NCBI GenBank assembly: GCA_966211305.1 | Contig: CBIHPC010000001.1 | Coordinates: 1 to 64,000, forward strand | DNA: 64,000 nt | Reading direction: 5' to 3' | Source of the DNA: Niastella sp966211305 | GTDB lineage: Bacteria > Bacteroidota > Bacteroidia > Chitinophagales > Chitinophagaceae | In this document: positions 62,994 to 64,000 of the stretch, in pieces | Position numbering within the stretch: position 1 is the first letter of the stretch | Layout of the letters: every line of letters begins with the position of its first letter | Translations under genes and position numbers: made by a program | Notes under the pieces: generated by a model | What the model was told of the DNA's origin: nothing | Seen by the model: the letters and a program-made list of their open reading frames with translations, nothing else | The model's database searches: none

Positions 62994-64000
62994 ATGAAAC
63001 GGTTAAAAATAATACTGATAGTATTGTTGGTGATGGCGGCGGGTTCCTGTAAAAAATACCTCGATGTGGTGCCCGACCAGGTAGGTACCATCGATAACGC
63101 TTTCACCCAACGCAGCACTGCTGAAAAATTTTTGTTCACCTGTTATTCTTATATGCCACGGCATGGCGATATGGACGACAATCCCGCATTCAATGCCGGT
63201 GATGAAGTGTGGTATATGGACCCTATCCGCGATGTGGATGCCGATTACTGGAATATTGCCCGCGGTATGCAAAATGTGGCCAACCCCATGGGCAGTTACT
63301 GGACAGGGAAGAACCAGGGATTGAGATTGTTTACCGCCCTGCGCGACTGTAATATTTTCCTCGGTGGTATAGACCGGGTACGCGATATGGAAGCTATTGA
63401 AAGGGAAAGATGGAAAGCGGAAGTGACGTTCCTGAAAGCCTGTTATCATTTTTACCTCGTGCGCATGTATGGTCCCATTCCTATCATAAGAGACAACCTC
63501 GCTGTAGGCAGTGCGCCCGAAGATGTGCAGGTGCCGCGCGAACATGTAGATAGCTGCTTCAGCTATATAGTTCAGTTGCTCGATGAAGCTGCAGCCAATG
63601 ACGCCTTACCTGCAAAAATCGTAGGAACCGAAGGAACGGAGCTGGGCAGAATTACCAGATCGATCGTGCTGGCCATGAAGGCGAAAGTGCTGGTAACGGC
63701 AGCAAGCCCGTTATTTAATGGCAACGGCGATTTTGTTTCACTTACAACGCAGGGAAAGGATGGCGGTGTTCCTCTGATAAACCCCATAGCCGATCAAAAG
63801 AAATGGGAAACAGCGGCCACTGCCTGTAAAGAAGCCATCGACTTCTGCCATAGTAATTTTTATTCTTTGCAGCGATATAACCCGGCATTGAACCCAGGCT
63901 GGATCGTCAATGATACCATCGAAACCCAACTGGGCATTAGGATGGCTGTAACCGAAAAGGAATTCAATACCGAAGTGATCTGGGCCAATACAACCAGCAG
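62994..64000 (+). CDS. SusD/RagB-family lipoprotein (3' truncated by window edge)
   Basis: 335 codons are open to the right edge. The start MKRLKIILIVLLVMAAGSCK is a lipoprotein signal with Cys19, then KYLDVVPDQVGTIDNAFTQR is the usual SusD mature start. The TPR-like motif EVTFLKACYHFYLVRMYGPI is the family hallmark. It caps the SusC barrel and binds the glycan at the cell surface. The 17-bp gap to susC shows they are co-transcribed. The C-terminal part and any following enzymes lie outside the window. Confidence 0.93.
   Translation, partial: MKRLKIILIVLLVMAAGSCKKYLDVVPDQVGTIDNAFTQRSTAEKFLFTCYSYMPRHGDMDDNPAFNAGDEVWYMDPIRDVDADYWNIARGMQNVANPMGSYWTGKNQGLRLFTALRDCNIFLGGIDRVRDMEAIERERWKAEVTFLKACYHFYLVRMYGPIPIIRDNLAVGSAPEDVQVPREHVDSCFSYIVQLLDEAAANDALPAKIVGTEGTELGRITRSIVLAMKAKVLVTAASPLFNGNGDFVSLTTQGKDGGVPLINPIADQKKWETAATACKEAIDFCHSNFYSLQRYNPALNPGWIVNDTIETQLGIRMAVTEKEFNTEVIWANTTS

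Overview
The window looks like a chromosomal segment of a Bacteroidota bacterium, most likely family Chitinophagaceae (Niastella/Chitinophaga-like). That placement is an inference. It rests on a SusC/SusD pair, two proteins with T9SS-type C-terminal sorting domains, a two-propeller hybrid histidine kinase, -7 promoter boxes of the form TAnnTTTG, weak ribosome-binding sites, and gene families such as PepSY-like, DUF6157, DUF2795 and plug-domain proteins. No phage, insertion sequence, CRISPR array or rRNA is visible. One tRNA gene, tRNA-Ala(GGC), is present.

Layout. 1-9 kb: the end of a plug-domain protein, a Nif3-like protein with a coiled-coil zinc-ribbon partner, a TPR protein, recN and fabI. 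9-18 kb: two LolD/MacB-type ABC ATPases, a cobalamin adenosyltransferase, gatC, trpS, a deoxynucleoside kinase, a membrane sulfatase-fold enzyme, a DUF922 protein and pckA. 19-30 kb: an aminopeptidase P, pssA-purS set between two decayed four-helix-bundle (IVS/S23-type) cassettes, rsmI, a PepSY-like protein, an M1 peptidase, a LuxR-type response regulator, rsmG, a glycosyltransferase and tgt. 30-38 kb: a sialidase lipoprotein and an esterase sit between tgt and an LptF/G permease; then gltA and several small lipoproteins and membrane proteins. 38-51 kb: a SNF2 helicase, an ADP-ribosylglycohydrolase, small accessory genes, tRNA-Ala, a second aminopeptidase P and two secreted T9SS cargo proteins. 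51-54.5 kb: a tight four-gene mutagenesis operon (umuD-like, umuC, unknown, SRAP) behind a four-half-site operator. 55-64 kb: a 1393-residue hybrid kinase facing a susC/susD pair, the probable start of a polysaccharide-utilisation locus cut by the window edge.

The most unusual signals are these. (1) The UmuD homologue begins exactly where E. coli UmuD is cleaved and has Arg in place of the catalytic Lys, so it looks like genetically encoded UmuD'. (2) Four TACTAA/TTAGTA half-sites spaced 11-12 bp overlap its promoter. (3) A 101-bp array contains five direct and four inverted 11-bp units. (4) Many intergenic regions are bounded by inverted arms built from short degenerate words, two of them enclosing homologous, independently inactivated four-helix-bundle genes. 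(5) The Tgt protein has lost the three zinc-binding cysteines. (6) A 3' remnant of a duplicated esterase sits beside the intact gene.
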